Assembly: GCA_018701215.1 (NCBI GenBank)
Contig: JABIWH010000019.1
Coordinates: 62,001 to 126,000 of the forward strand
DNA length: 64,000 bases
Direction: 5' to 3'
Source: Rhodospirillaceae bacterium
GTDB lineage: Bacteria > Pseudomonadota > Alphaproteobacteria > GCA-2731375
Below are positions 34,735-43,926 of the stretch, piece by piece. The notes beneath the pieces are model-generated. The model ran no database searches, was not told the DNA's origin, and saw only the letters and a program-made list of their open reading frames with translations. A program made the position numbers and the translations under genes. The first letter of the stretch is position 1. The number at the start of each line of letters is the position of its first letter.

Positions 34735-35364
34735 TTAGCTGTTTTCGGCCCGCCCGACCAGCTTGACGATTTCTTTTTCCACAAGGCGTTCTACCAGTGG
34801 CGGGAGATTTTCGTCCAGCCATTCTTTCAACATGGGACGCAACAGATCCTTGACCAGATCCTCCAGGGTCTGATGCGCATAACCCATGGGCATGCCGCGG
34901 GCGGCTGCCACGGCACCGGTCAACCCGGTAAAGGTATCGGTGGTGACGTCCGCCGCGTGATCCGATAACAAGGTATGCAAGTCCACCGCCGGTGACGGCG
35001 CCGACGCTGGTGCGGCGGCAACTGCGGCGGGTTGGGGCTCCGGTTCGGAATCTTCGACCTCGATACTTTCGAAATCATCCACCGGCACCGCTTCTTCCTC
35101 GACCGCGACTTCGTCTTCCATGCCCGGTTCGAGTTCCGGTTCAAGGTCGGGAACATCGTCGATGTCCTCGACAATCTCGGTCAGCTCAAGGACTTCATCC
35201 TCATCCTCCGGCTCTTCCTCTTCCGCCGGCTCCTCTACCTCATCACTAGCCTCTTCCTCGCCGCCACCTTCTTCCTCGTCGTCAGAGATGATCCGGCGGA
35301 TAGAGGCCAGAATCTCCTCCATCGTTGGTTCCCGGTCGTCGTCTTGTTCCGTGGCGTCGGTCAT
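34735..35364 (-). CDS. popZ: Polar organizing protein PopZ-like (DUF2497)
   Basis: The 209-residue protein has the three-part PopZ layout. The N-terminal partner-binding helix is EPTMEEILASIRRIISDDE. The middle is a very acidic, Glu/Asp- and Pro-rich disordered linker. The C-terminus LEDLVKDLLRPMLKEWLDENLPPLVERLV matches the DUF2497 oligomerisation helices (shown here in segments: LEDLVKDLLRP, KEWLDENLPP, VERLVEKEI). In Caulobacter, PopZ forms condensates at the cell poles that anchor ParB-parS. The ATG at 35364 is used; a GTG at 35400 would extend it by 12 residues. It lies between tolC-like and valS genes on the same strand, as in several alphaproteobacteria. Confidence 0.9.
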   Translation of the reverse strand: MTDATEQDDDREPTMEEILASIRRIISDDEEEGGGEEEASDEVEEPAEEEEPEDEDEVLELTEIVEDIDDVPDLEPELEPGMEDEVAVEEEAVPVDDFESIEVEDSEPEPQPAAVAAAPASAPSPAVDLHTLLSDHAADVTTDTFTGLTGAVAAARGMPMGYAHQTLEDLVKDLLRPMLKEWLDENLPPLVERLVEKEIVKLVGRAENS

Positions 35365-35486
35365 GGGGCGCGGCCCTTGAAGGATTAGCGATTCACCCAC
35401 ATGTTAAAAGAAGTGGGCACAAAAGGCTATTACTGCAAATTCTAGTAGTTGGAAGTAGTAATTAGGCTCTTATGATGAAAAAAACC

Positions 35487-36980
35487 TTAATCTTTCTCTG
35501 TCTTCCAACCCCACCATTTATTTCGCACTTTTTGGTAATGCTGGTCGGGATCATAAATTTGTACGGGCAAGCCAATATTCACAGCCGTCAAACGGCCAAT
35601 TGCCGCTAGCAAGAAATAGCCGGCGACATATTCGTCCCGCTCGGCGATAACCAGGGCAACGCGGGAATTCAACAGCTCTTGCTCCGCATCCAGTACATCC
35701 AAGGTCGTGCGCGAGCCCACTTCCGCTTCCTGGCGGACGCCTTCGAGGGCGATTTCGTTGGCCCTAATTTCCTCTGACCTGGCCGAAATCTGCGACTGCG
35801 TGGTGGTTAGCCGTTCCCAAGCCTGAGAGGCCGCTTCAATAATATCGCGGCGGCTTTCTTCCACCTCGATACGCCGTTGGTTAAGCAATTCCTTGGCCTG
35901 ACGCACTTGCGCATGCACCGCGCCCGCCTGGTAGAGAGGAATTGACACGGTGGCATTAAGTGAGCCGGAATTGGTGCTCGTGTCTTCCAGTGACGTCTCG
36001 TCCGTGCGTCGCAAGCGCCCGGCAAGATCGACGCTTGGCAGCAACAGGCCCTTTGCCTCCTCGACCGCATGGCGGGCGGTCGTCTCGTTGTTCAAAGCCA
36101 CTGCAAGTGTCGGGTTTTCGGCTTCAGCAACGGCCAACGCTTCACCTTCGTTGGCCGGGAAGTTCGGCAACGGCGGCGCCGGCTGCAAGGTTCCCGGCAT
36201 CACGCCGAAGACCTGACGATAGCTGGCCCGCGCTTCAGCCAAGTCGCCTTCCGCACCGACGCGAACCGCAACCGTGCCCGAGAGGCGGGCCTCCGCCTGG
36301 GCGACGTCCGTGCGGGTTACCTCACCCACTTCAAAGCGGTCCTTGGTGGCCTCCAATTGGCGCCGTAGAACGACCTCGTTATTTTTCGTCAGCTGCACTC
36401 TGGCCTGGTCCCGCAAAACGTCTAGAAACGCCGTGATGCCATCAAGCAGCACGCTCTGTTCCGTGACCGTCAATTGCGCCCGGGCCACTTGGACATCACT
36501 TTCCGCCTGCTTCACGCTGGCGATCGTGCGGCCACCGGCATAGAGCGACTGGCTGACATCGGCGGAATAGGTCTGCGGCAGCAAATCCTGTTCGGTTGTG
36601 CCGGTTGTCTTGGATCGTTGCAGCCCGGCTGTACCACTCAGGGACACCGTGGGGCGCCAACCGCCAAGCGCTTCGGGCACACCTTCATCGGTGGTCCGGA
36701 CCGAGGCGCGGGCCGCTTGCAGGGTCGGGTTCGAGGCATAGGCGCTGGCCAGCGCCTCGAACAGAGTTTCAGCCTTGGCCGGGGGGCCGGCAAGAGAGAC
36801 AGTCAACACCATGGCCAAGCCCAAAACCGGGCGGAGTGCGGGACGGAGTAGGGGACGAAATACTGGGCCGAGTGCGGACGCCATGACGGATCGCAAGGCG
36901 GTACTCGGCAAAATGGCCCGCGATACAGACGGATGTCCCGACCGGGTGGAATTCCTCATCATTAAACTTTTCGACCGCAT
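35487..36980 (-). CDS. tolC: TolC family outer-membrane efflux/type I secretion channel
   Basis: This TolC-type protein has two OEP domains. The signal sequence ends in VSLAGPPAKA before mature ETLFEALASAYASNPTL, the usual TolC start. Later blocks are YSADVSQSLYAGGRT, RFEVGEVTRTDVAQAEARL and the C-terminal VGSRTTLDVLDAEQELL. It would form the trimeric outer-membrane exit duct for a type I secretion or efflux system, but no inner-membrane partner is adjacent. The exact start is uncertain: ATG 36980 gives 497 residues, ATG 36884 gives a shorter leader, and a TTG at 37037 overlaps the preceding gene. The leader contains three near-repeats of RPxL. Seven T residues follow the stop (35479-35485 on the complementary strand), possibly part of a terminator. 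Confidence 0.9.
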   Translation of the reverse strand: MRSKSLMMRNSTRSGHPSVSRAILPSTALRSVMASALGPVFRPLLRPALRPVLGLAMVLTVSLAGPPAKAETLFEALASAYASNPTLQAARASVRTTDEGVPEALGGWRPTVSLSGTAGLQRSKTTGTTEQDLLPQTYSADVSQSLYAGGRTIASVKQAESDVQVARAQLTVTEQSVLLDGITAFLDVLRDQARVQLTKNNEVVLRRQLEATKDRFEVGEVTRTDVAQAEARLSGTVAVRVGAEGDLAEARASYRQVFGVMPGTLQPAPPLPNFPANEGEALAVAEAENPTLAVALNNETTARHAVEEAKGLLLPSVDLAGRLRRTDETSLEDTSTNSGSLNATVSIPLYQAGAVHAQVRQAKELLNQRRIEVEESRRDIIEAASQAWERLTTTQSQISARSEEIRANEIALEGVRQEAEVGSRTTLDVLDAEQELLNSRVALVIAERDEYVAGYFLLAAIGRLTAVNIGLPVQIYDPDQHYQKVRNKWWGWKTEKD

Positions 36981-37033
36981 CCGCGGCCGCCCTAAATTAT
37001 GCCTGTGCCAATCGGCAGCAAAAATTGGCTGAA

Positions 37034-37687
37034 TCAAAATTGAAATTCTTCCGCCATTTGAAAACCGGGCAGCACCGGGATCATGACATCAAATAATTCC
37101 CGGTGCGATAGTAAACCGTCCCGGTTGGAATACAGCATGGCCCGGCTGACCGAACCCTGGCGCTCCACCACGACGATGCGCCCGCCTTCGGCCAGCTGGC
37201 CGGCGAAGGCGTCGGGAACCTGGGCCACCGCGCCATTCACGAAAATTACATCATAAGGCCCCTGCTCGGCACAGCCTTCCTTAAGCTCGCCCACGACAAC
37301 GGCGGCGTTGTCCACATTCAAGGCCGCCAGTTGCACCTCGGCGGCAGCCACGGCGGCTTCATCGACTTCCAGTCCCACGACCGTGCCGGCCAACTGCGCC
37401 AACACCGCCGTCGAATAGCCGCCCGCACAGGCCACATCCAGAACCACGTCGCTGGGCGCGATTTCCGCTGCCTGCACCATTCGGGCAAAAACCATGGGTT
37501 CCATCAAATAACGGCCATCGCCCAGCGCGATATCCTCGTCGAGATAGGCGACGCCGCGCAGCGCCTTGGGAACGAAGTTCTCGCGCGGGACCGCCAACAG
37601 CGCCTGGGTGATACGGTCGTCGGTCAGTTTGTTGGTCAACAATTGACTGTTGACCATATTCAAGCGGGCATTCGCATTGTCCTGCAT
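37034..37687 (-). CDS. Protein-L-isoaspartate O-methyltransferase family protein
   Basis: The 217-residue protein has a PCMT domain. The N-terminal block ARLNMVNSQLLTNKLTDDRI followed by VPRENFVP is typical of the alphaproteobacterial PIMT-like proteins. The SAM loop is VLDVACAGGYSTAVLAQL and the later VGLEVDEAAV is motif II. True PIMT repairs isoaspartyl residues; this subgroup, commonly found just upstream of tolC in alphaproteobacteria, has not been clearly shown to do so. The ATG at 37687 is chosen because homology begins there. Its stop nearly touches the tolC reading frame. Confidence 0.88.
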   Translation of the reverse strand: MQDNANARLNMVNSQLLTNKLTDDRITQALLAVPRENFVPKALRGVAYLDEDIALGDGRYLMEPMVFARMVQAAEIAPSDVVLDVACAGGYSTAVLAQLAGTVVGLEVDEAAVAAAEVQLAALNVDNAAVVVGELKEGCAEQGPYDVIFVNGAVAQVPDAFAGQLAEGGRIVVVERQGSVSRAMLYSNRDGLLSHRELFDVMIPVLPGFQMAEEFQF

Positions 37688-37923
37688 GACATATCCATTA
37701 CTTAAACAGTACCGATTGGCCGGCGCGGTTGCCGCACCGCCCTTAGCCGGCAGACTCTCTAATCTATTGTTATAAGCGGACCGGTCCGGCAAGACAATGA
37801 TAGCCTGATACCACATTGCTACGTTGACCGGGCAAACAAGGCGCATTATGAAGCGGGTGGCTCGACGAACGAAATGTGGTTGATTTGCCTTTGATTTGCG
37901 GCGAATCCGTTTTTGAGCCGGCT

Positions 37924-37997
37924 GGCGCGGTGGCGGAGTGGCTACGCAGCGGCCTGCAAAGCCGTGTACACCGGTTCGATTCCGGTCCGCGCCTCCA
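37924..37997 (+). tRNA. tRNA-Cys (anticodon GCA)
   Basis: The 74-nucleotide cloverleaf is complete. The acceptor stem pairs GGCGCGG (37924-37930) with CCGCGCC (37987-37993), the anticodon loop is CTGCAAA between GCGGC and GCCGT, and the T arm is CCGG-TTCGATT-CCGG. The discriminator base is T, as required for cysteine tRNAs, and the CCA end is encoded. It lies alone between two - strand genes and is transcribed from the + strand. Confidence 0.96.
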
Positions 37998-38016
37998 GCC
38001 CCCCTCTCCAGTTGGC

Positions 38017-38259
38017 TCAGCCCCCGCTACGGCCCCGCCAGCGCCGCAACCACTTAACTTCCAGGCGCCGGCGCCACCGACGTACCACGGGCAGATCATA
38101 GGACAGCACCAGCAACCCCAAGGGAAACATCCAAAATCCAAGGATGGGAAGAAAGCCAAGGATGCCGCCAAACAGTAACAACACACCAACACCCAGCCGC
38201 AGCCAGCGCGGAAAGCGGCGCACGGAATGCTGAATCTTAAGGTAATAATTGTTGGCCAT
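38017..38259 (-). CDS. Small PGPGW-type transmembrane protein
   Basis: This 80-residue protein starts with a basic amphipathic segment (HSVRRFPRWLR), then a hydrophobic hairpin LGVGVLLLFGGILGFLPIL and FWMFPLGLLVLSYDLP, and ends in a very basic tail. The LPxxGFWxxPLGLxxLxxDxP pattern matches the PGPGW/DUF family of small inner-membrane proteins common in proteobacteria; its function is unknown. The ATG at 38259 has AAGG about ten bases upstream. It begins 98 bases from the divergent EamA gene and ends next to the tRNA-Cys gene. Confidence 0.75.
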   Translation of the reverse strand: MANNYYLKIQHSVRRFPRWLRLGVGVLLLFGGILGFLPILGFWMFPLGLLVLSYDLPVVRRWRRRLEVKWLRRWRGRSGG

Positions 38260-38357
38260 GGCACCGCCTTGCAGTCCTCTCCCCGTGTCCATTTTAGCCC
38301 CGGGCTTACCAGTAATTGCCCTGACTATCACGAATCATGCACGGCGGAGCGGCAAAT

Positions 38358-39200
38358 ATGACCGCTTTTCTGTTGGCCCTGGTCCTGGCCACCGCATTGA
38401 TGCATGCCAGTTGGAACGCCATTGTCAAAGTGGTCTCCGACCGCCTGGTCTCGCTGGCCCTGGTTAACTTTACCCATACCCTGTTGGCGCTGGCGGCCCT
38501 GCCCTTTGTTGGCGTGCCCGCCCCGGAAAGCTGGCCCTTTTTGATTGCCTCCGTGGTGATCCACCAAGCCTATTACGCCGGTTTGGTGATGCAATACCGT
38601 TTCGGCGACCTGGGCCAGGTCTACCCTCTGGCGCGCGGCGCCTCACCTCTGTTGGTGGCGGCAGCAGCCTGGATCTGGGCCGGTGAGGCCCTGGGCACCG
38701 GCGCGGTGCTGGCGATCTTGCTAATTACGGGGGGCACCTTATCGCTGGCTCTGTCCGGACGGGGTCAGGGCGGCAACCGCCTGGCCGTCGCTTGGGCGCT
38801 GTTCACCGCCCTGACCATTGCCGGTTACTCCGTGGCCGATGGCCTGGGCGGGCGGGCCGCCGGGGATACTCTGGCCTATATCGTCTGGCTGTTCCTGCTT
38901 GACGGGCTGCCCATGCCCCTGATCTTGCCACTGTTGCGGGGACGGGAGGAATTGACGGCGTCATTGCGCCGCTACTGGCTGCCGGGCCTGCTTGGCGGGG
39001 TTTTGTCGTCAACCGCCTATGGCGTGGTGATCTGGGTTATGTCGCAAGCGCCCTTGGCAATGGTCACCGCGCTACGGGAAACCTCTGTCATCGCCGCCGC
39101 TTTGATCGGCGCGCTATTCCTAAAGGAACCCTTTGGCGGCAGGCGCATCCTGGCAACTTGTCTGGTCGCGCTAGGCATCGCGGTTCTGCAATTCAGTTAG
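38358..39200 (+). CDS. EamA/DMT family transporter
   Basis: This membrane protein of 280 residues has about ten transmembrane helices. MTAFLLALVLATALMHASWNA is the first helix, with the HASWN motif typical of one DMT subgroup. LVMQYRFGDLGQVYPLARGASPLLVA is in the first repeat and LPGLLGGVLSSTAYGVVIWVM in the second. The ATG at 38358 has GGAG nine bases upstream. Substrate is unknown. It is distinct from the EamA protein at 24300-25172, with little obvious identity beyond the fold pattern. Confidence 0.88.
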   Translation: MTAFLLALVLATALMHASWNAIVKVVSDRLVSLALVNFTHTLLALAALPFVGVPAPESWPFLIASVVIHQAYYAGLVMQYRFGDLGQVYPLARGASPLLVAAAAWIWAGEALGTGAVLAILLITGGTLSLALSGRGQGGNRLAVAWALFTALTIAGYSVADGLGGRAAGDTLAYIVWLFLLDGLPMPLILPLLRGREELTASLRRYWLPGLLGGVLSSTAYGVVIWVMSQAPLAMVTALRETSVIAAALIGALFLKEPFGGRRILATCLVALGIAVLQFS

Positions 39201-39214
39201 TTTGACCGCATCGA

Positions 39215-40078
39215 TTATACAGCATTCAGGGGCATTTTCAGGTAGGAGACGCCGTTATCCTCAGCCGGGGGAAATGCACCACCGCGGATATTGACCTGCA
39301 CCGCCGGCAACAACAGCACCGGCATATCCAGTTCGTTGTCCCGCGCCGTGCGCATGGCGACGAATTCCTCTTCACCGACGCCGTCGTTCATATGCTTGTT
39401 GTCAGCCCGTTGTTCAGCCACGGTAGTCAGCCAGCGGTATTCCCGTCCACCCGGTCCATAATCATGGCACATGAACATTCGGGTTGCGGGCGGCAGGGCC
39501 AACAGGCGCTTGACCGAATGAAACAAGGTGCGGGCATCGCCGTCGGGGAAATCACAGCGGGCCGAGCCGAAATCAGGCATGAAGATCGTATCGCCGACGA
39601 AAACCGCATCCTCAATCAGATAACAGACACAGGCGGGCGTATGGCCCGGCGTGGACCAGACCTCGCCAGACGCGGCGCCAAAGGAAAACCGCTCTCCCTC
39701 CGCGAACAGATGATCAAACTGGCTGCCGTCGATGGCAAATTCGGCACCCAGATTGAAGACCGCCTTGAAATTCCGCTGCACCTGGCAAACGCCCTGACCA
39801 ATACCAATCCTGCCGCCTAATTGTTCTTTCAGGTAAGGCGCGGCAGTGATGTGGTCGGCGTGCGGGTGGGTTTCCAAAATCCAATCCACCACCAGATTAT
39901 TATCGCGGACATGGGCTACGATCTCGTCGGCGGCGATAGTCGCCGTGCGCCCGGACTTGGGATCATAGTCCAGGGCGCTGTCGATGATCACGCAATGCTC
40001 CCCCGCCTCTTCCGCTACCACATAGGTGTAGGTAAAGGAGTCGGGGTGAAAAAAATGCTCTATCCGCACATTCGCCAT
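39215..40078 (-). CDS. MBL-fold metallo-hydrolase, Blh/ETHE1-like persulfide dioxygenase
   Basis: The 287-residue metallo-beta-lactamase fold protein has ILETHPHADHITAAPYL as the metal motif, further histidines in STPGHTPACVCYL and MCHDYGPGG, and the aspartate in VFVGDTIF. The single-metal pattern and the DSALDYDPKSGRT insert resemble the Blh/persulfide dioxygenase group that oxidises glutathione persulfide to sulfite. Cytoplasmic, probable non-heme iron enzyme. It sits divergently to an MFS gene with about 126 bases between. Sulfide detoxification is inferred; a glyoxalase II role is less likely given the pattern. Confidence 0.85.
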   Translation of the reverse strand: MANVRIEHFFHPDSFTYTYVVAEEAGEHCVIIDSALDYDPKSGRTATIAADEIVAHVRDNNLVVDWILETHPHADHITAAPYLKEQLGGRIGIGQGVCQVQRNFKAVFNLGAEFAIDGSQFDHLFAEGERFSFGAASGEVWSTPGHTPACVCYLIEDAVFVGDTIFMPDFGSARCDFPDGDARTLFHSVKRLLALPPATRMFMCHDYGPGGREYRWLTTVAEQRADNKHMNDGVGEEEFVAMRTARDNELDMPVLLLPAVQVNIRGGAFPPAEDNGVSYLKMPLNAV

Positions 40079-40169
40079 GTACTGCTCCTCACTGGCCCGA
40101 TGTTAGATGCTCATGATTGGCAAAAAAAAATTCCATGCAAGTGTAAATGCGGCTGCATCCCGGCGCAGG

Positions 40170-40198
40170 TTGACCCATTCCCCTGCGTCTGATCTAAC
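40170..40198 (+). promoter_or_regulatory. Possible promoter placing the transcript start at the MFS start codon
   Basis: TTGACC (40170-40175) is followed after 17 bases by TCTAAC (40193-40198). If used, transcription would start near 40205, the A of the ATG, giving a leaderless mRNA. No purine-rich ribosome binding site precedes the ATG, in keeping with this reading. Both hexamers have mismatches, so the call is tentative. Confidence 0.35.
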
Positions 40199-40204
40199 GC
40201 TGCC

Positions 40205-41428
40205 ATGACATCTTCCACAGTATCTGCGCCGTCCCTGGGCCGAGACATCAGGGTCATGGGCCTTGTCGGCGCTGCCCATTGGGCCAGCCATTTTTTTCAT
40301 CTGGTTCTGCCCGCCGTTTTCCTGTTGTTGCATGACGAGTTTCAGATCTCGTTCGCGGCTTTGGGCTTGCTGACCACGTTGATGTACGGCGCCTCGGGAC
40401 TGGCGCAGACGGCGGCGGGCTTCATGGTCGACCGCTTTGGTGCGCGCCGGGTGCTGCTTTCAGGCCTGACCCTGCTATCAACCGCCACCCTGGCCTGTGG
40501 TCTGGTCAATTCCTATTGGATGTTGCTGCCGCTCTCCGCCCTGGCGGGCCTGGGTAACAGCGTCTTTCATCCCGCTGATCTATCGATCCTGACGGCGAAA
40601 GTCAGCCCCCACCGCTTGGGACGCGGTTATGCCACCCATGCGCTGTGCGGCAATCTGGGCTGGGCCGCGGCACCCACTTTCATGATTACCATCTCGCAAA
40701 TCTGGGATTGGCGCGTCGCCATCATCTGTTCCGGCCTGATCGGCCTGGCCATCGTCGCCGCCTTTCTGATCTGGGGCGCCGATCTGGAGGATACGCCCGA
40801 TACGTCCGCCGCGGTCGAACCAATCCCCATGGGCCGGATGATGGACAATGTGCGGCTGCTGTTGTCCACCACCATCATCTCGTGTTTCCTCTATTTCGCC
40901 TTTTTGGCGGCGGCCCTGATCGGTATCCAAAGCTTCGGCATGCCGGCCATGGTCGATATGTTCGGCCTGACCCTGGCCGAGGCCAGCCGTAGCGTCACCG
41001 GCTTTCTGCTGGGCACGGCGGGGGGTATCTTCATCGGCGGTATCCTGGCCGACCGCACGGACCGCCATGACCGTATTGCCATTAGCGGCATGATCACCTC
41101 GTCCCTGTTCATCTTCTATATCGCGATGACGTCAGGTCTGGCGCCGGCAATGGTTCTTGGCCTATTGGTTGCCGCCGGCGTGGCCTCGGGCGTGACGACG
41201 CCGTCACGTGACATGCTGGTCCGCGCGGCGGCGCCCAAGGGCGCTTCGGGGCGGGTTTTCGGCTTTGTTTATTCCGGCCTCGACCTCGGCTCCGCCCTGA
41301 TCCCCCTGGCGCTCGGCTTTGCTCTGGACCAGGGCCGCCCCGAGACCGTGTTCTATGCCGCCGCCGGCTTCATGGCCGTCACCGCCCTGACCGTCGTGCA
41401 GGTTCGCCGTCAGGTCGTCACCGCTTGA
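40205..41428 (+). CDS. MFS transporter
   Basis: This is a 407-residue major facilitator protein with twelve predicted transmembrane helices. It has the motif A-like loop GFMVDRFGARRVLLSG between helices 2 and 3, LSALAGLGNSVFHPADLSIL in helix 4 and GGILADRTDRHDR as the matching loop in the second half. The HPAD segment resembles the Fsr-like/MFS_1 transporters. No substrate can be named. It is divergent from the MBL-fold gene and converges with the enolase-superfamily gene one base away. Confidence 0.88.
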   Translation: MTSSTVSAPSLGRDIRVMGLVGAAHWASHFFHLVLPAVFLLLHDEFQISFAALGLLTTLMYGASGLAQTAAGFMVDRFGARRVLLSGLTLLSTATLACGLVNSYWMLLPLSALAGLGNSVFHPADLSILTAKVSPHRLGRGYATHALCGNLGWAAAPTFMITISQIWDWRVAIICSGLIGLAIVAAFLIWGADLEDTPDTSAAVEPIPMGRMMDNVRLLLSTTIISCFLYFAFLAAALIGIQSFGMPAMVDMFGLTLAEASRSVTGFLLGTAGGIFIGGILADRTDRHDRIAISGMITSSLFIFYIAMTSGLAPAMVLGLLVAAGVASGVTTPSRDMLVRAAAPKGASGRVFGFVYSGLDLGSALIPLALGFALDQGRPETVFYAAAGFMAVTALTVVQVRRQVVTA

Positions 41429-41429
41429 A

Positions 41430-42650
41430 CTAATCGCCCAAATTGCTGCGCGTAATGTGGCAATCGGCGCGTTTGAAGACATCCGGTTGCAGCTTGGTAC
41501 CCAGGCCGGGACCGTCGGGAGCCCGGATCATGCCGTTTTCCACGGGCGGCAATTCAGTTACCAGATCCTGATACCAGCCATAATAAAATGCCCGCACCAT
41601 TTCCTGGATCAGGGCATTGGTGGCGTTCAGCGAATGATGCACCGAGGCGGTCAGCAAGACAGGCCCGGTGCAATCGTGAGGGGCCACGGGACGGTGCCAA
41701 GCCTCGGCCATGGCCGCAATCTTGCGCGCCTCGGACAGGCCACCGCACCAACTTAGGTCGTACATCACATAGTCGCAGGCCTGCAGCTCCAACAACTCGC
41801 GGAATTCGCCACGCATGCCGATGGTCTCGGACGCGGTGGTGGCGATACGGGTGGAATCGGCGAATTCCTTCAGGCTGCGCAAGTTGCTCATCTTGATGGG
41901 ATCCTCGAACCAGAACGGCTCGAACGGCTCCAGCGCCCGGGCAATTTTCTTGGCTTGCGGTAGATCCCAGAACGCGTGCAGTTCCACCATGATGTCCATT
42001 TTCGAGCCGACCGCGTCGCGAATTTTTCGGAACGGCTCCAACGCGATATCCATATCGGCCGGCGAGATGTAGTGACCGCCTGAAGCCTCCGCCGCATAGT
42101 CAAACGGCCAGATCTTCATGCCGGTGATGCCCATATCCAGCAAGCTGACGGCCAGCTCGTCCGCATTGTGCAGGAAACCCTGCAAGTCTTCATACGGCCC
42201 CTCGGCGTTCTCTCCAGAATTGCCGCTGGGCAGGTTAAAACTTGCCGTGCTCTGTTTGACCTGGTTGCGGACATATTGATAGCCGGCGCAGGTGTTATAG
42301 ACCCGGATCTGGTCCCGGCTGGCCCCGCCCAATAGTTGATAAATTGGCTGATTGGTGGCCTGGCCCCAGATATCCCACAAGGCAATATCGATACCGGAAT
42401 TGCCCCGGACCTCGGCGCCGGAGCCGGTGAAACCCACATAACCGGTCAATGCCTTGGAATGATAATCGATGCGCAACGGGTCCTGGCCCAACAGATGCTT
42501 GGCGGCAAAGCCGTGGATATGGGCCTCTGCCGAGGGGACGCCGTAGAAAATCTCCCCCAAACCGGTCAGGCCCTCGTCGGTATGCACCTGAACCCACAGC
42601 AGATTGGGAAATTCCTCCAACCGGACGGTCTCGATCGCGGTGATTTTCAT
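41430..42650 (-). CDS. Mandelate racemase/muconate-lactonizing enzyme family protein (sugar-acid dehydratase-like)
   Basis: The 406-residue enolase-superfamily protein has an N-terminal capping domain (MKITAIETVRLEEFPNLL, VHTDEGLTGLGE) and a TIM barrel. Conserved barrel residues are the lysine in GMKIWPFD, the metal ligands in DIMVELHAFW, WFEDPI and ASETIGM, and the late APHDCTGPV. The His/Asp pattern suits sugar-acid dehydratases such as the galactonate group, but substrate calls in this superfamily from sequence are unreliable. It is transcribed away from the CaiB-type CoA-transferase gene from a 64-base divergent promoter region. Confidence 0.87.
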   Translation of the reverse strand: MKITAIETVRLEEFPNLLWVQVHTDEGLTGLGEIFYGVPSAEAHIHGFAAKHLLGQDPLRIDYHSKALTGYVGFTGSGAEVRGNSGIDIALWDIWGQATNQPIYQLLGGASRDQIRVYNTCAGYQYVRNQVKQSTASFNLPSGNSGENAEGPYEDLQGFLHNADELAVSLLDMGITGMKIWPFDYAAEASGGHYISPADMDIALEPFRKIRDAVGSKMDIMVELHAFWDLPQAKKIARALEPFEPFWFEDPIKMSNLRSLKEFADSTRIATTASETIGMRGEFRELLELQACDYVMYDLSWCGGLSEARKIAAMAEAWHRPVAPHDCTGPVLLTASVHHSLNATNALIQEMVRAFYYGWYQDLVTELPPVENGMIRAPDGPGLGTKLQPDVFKRADCHITRSNLGD

Positions 42651-42714
42651 CTCTAGCTGAATCCTTCTACTATGCGTCCGGCGTACTGTTGCGTGGTTTG
42701 GCTTTCAGGAAAAC

Positions 42715-43926
42715 ATGAAACATATTTTGGACGGCATTGTCGTCATCGATTTCACCCAGGTCGTTGCCGGACCCGCATGCACCCGTCTGATGGCTGAACT
42801 GGGCGCCGAGGTTATCAAGGTCGAATTGGCCCCCAACGGCGATCCATCACGGCAACTGCCCACGCTCCGTGACGGCCACAGCGCCTACTACGTGCAGCAT
42901 AACCAAGGCAAAAAAGGTATCTGCATCGACCTCCGTCAAAGCGCGGGGTTGGAAATATTGAAAGGCCTGATCAAAAAAGCCGATGTGCTGGTCGAAAATT
43001 TCTCGCCCGGCGCCATTGGCCGCCTCGGCCTTGGTTGGGAGGTGGTGCGGCAGTTAAACCCGAATTTGATCATGTGCTCGATCTCGGCTTTTGGACAGGA
43101 CGGTCCGTTGCGCGCCCTGCCCGGCTTTGACTATATCGCCCAGGCCTACGCGGGTGCCACCTCGATGATCGGCGAACGCGACGGCCTACCGGCGATAACG
43201 GGCTTGGCCCTGGGCGACATCGGCACCGCCGTGACCGCCCTGGCCGCCATTAACGGCGCGCTGTTTTGGCGTGAAAGAAACGCGGGCCAAAAAGACGCCG
43301 GCGGTCAATTCATCGATATCTCGTTGCTGGATTATTATTTCTACTGCCATGAAATGAACGTGCAGATGGCGTCTTCCGGTGACGTCGAGCCAACACGCAA
43401 TGGCGCCCAGCATAACGCCGTTGCCCCCCTGGGCATCTTTCGCGCCAAACAGGGCTTTATCGTGATCGTCACATTGGAACACCAATGGCCTAAACTTTGC
43501 CAGGCCATGGAGCGTCCGGACCTGTTGGATGATCCGCGCTTCCGCGACAATCAAGCCCGTGTTGCCCATGTCGATGAACTGACCCGCGTCATCGAAGGCT
43601 GGATGCAGGCACAACCGGACATGGAAACCGCGCTACGCAGGTTGGAAGACGCACGCGTCCCCGTCGCCCCGGTCCTGACCGTGCGGGAAGCCATGCAACA
43701 CCCCCACTTATTGCAGCGGGGCACGGTACGCACTTTTGATCATCCGGCATTGGGGCAATTCCAGGTGCCGGGCAATCCCCTCCGCTATTCCCAAGGCTTG
43801 CCGCCACCACCCAGCAAGGCGCCTTTGTTGGGTGAAGACAACGCCGCCGTGTTGCGCGACTATCTTGGCCTAACCGATGACAAGCTGGCTGATTTGGAAC
43901 GCGCAGGCATCCTCGTAAAGGACTAA
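42715..43926 (+). CDS. Family III CoA-transferase (CaiB/BaiF-like)
   Basis: This 403-residue CoA-transferase begins MKHILDGIVVIDFTQVVAGP, with GAEVIKVE and ADVLVENFSPG as the standard family III blocks. The active-site aspartate is expected around the GLALGDIGTAVTAL segment. These enzymes move CoA between carboxylic acids such as carnitine, oxalate or succinate derivatives. CAGGAAAA precedes the ATG as ribosome binding site. Its stop overlaps the end of a small convergent - strand reading frame. Neighbours do not fix a substrate. Confidence 0.9.
   Translation: MKHILDGIVVIDFTQVVAGPACTRLMAELGAEVIKVELAPNGDPSRQLPTLRDGHSAYYVQHNQGKKGICIDLRQSAGLEILKGLIKKADVLVENFSPGAIGRLGLGWEVVRQLNPNLIMCSISAFGQDGPLRALPGFDYIAQAYAGATSMIGERDGLPAITGLALGDIGTAVTALAAINGALFWRERNAGQKDAGGQFIDISLLDYYFYCHEMNVQMASSGDVEPTRNGAQHNAVAPLGIFRAKQGFIVIVTLEHQWPKLCQAMERPDLLDDPRFRDNQARVAHVDELTRVIEGWMQAQPDMETALRRLEDARVPVAPVLTVREAMQHPHLLQRGTVRTFDHPALGQFQVPGNPLRYSQGLPPPPSKAPLLGEDNAAVLRDYLGLTDDKLADLERAGILVKD

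Noticed and set aside
33293..34738. + strand open frame of 481 codons
   Set aside because: It is antisense to valS, which has complete HIGH and KMSKS motifs; the product is His- and Gln-rich shadow sequence.
37876..38178. + strand frame of 100 codons across tRNA-Cys
   Set aside because: It runs through a complete tRNA gene and is antisense to the small PGPGW-type protein.
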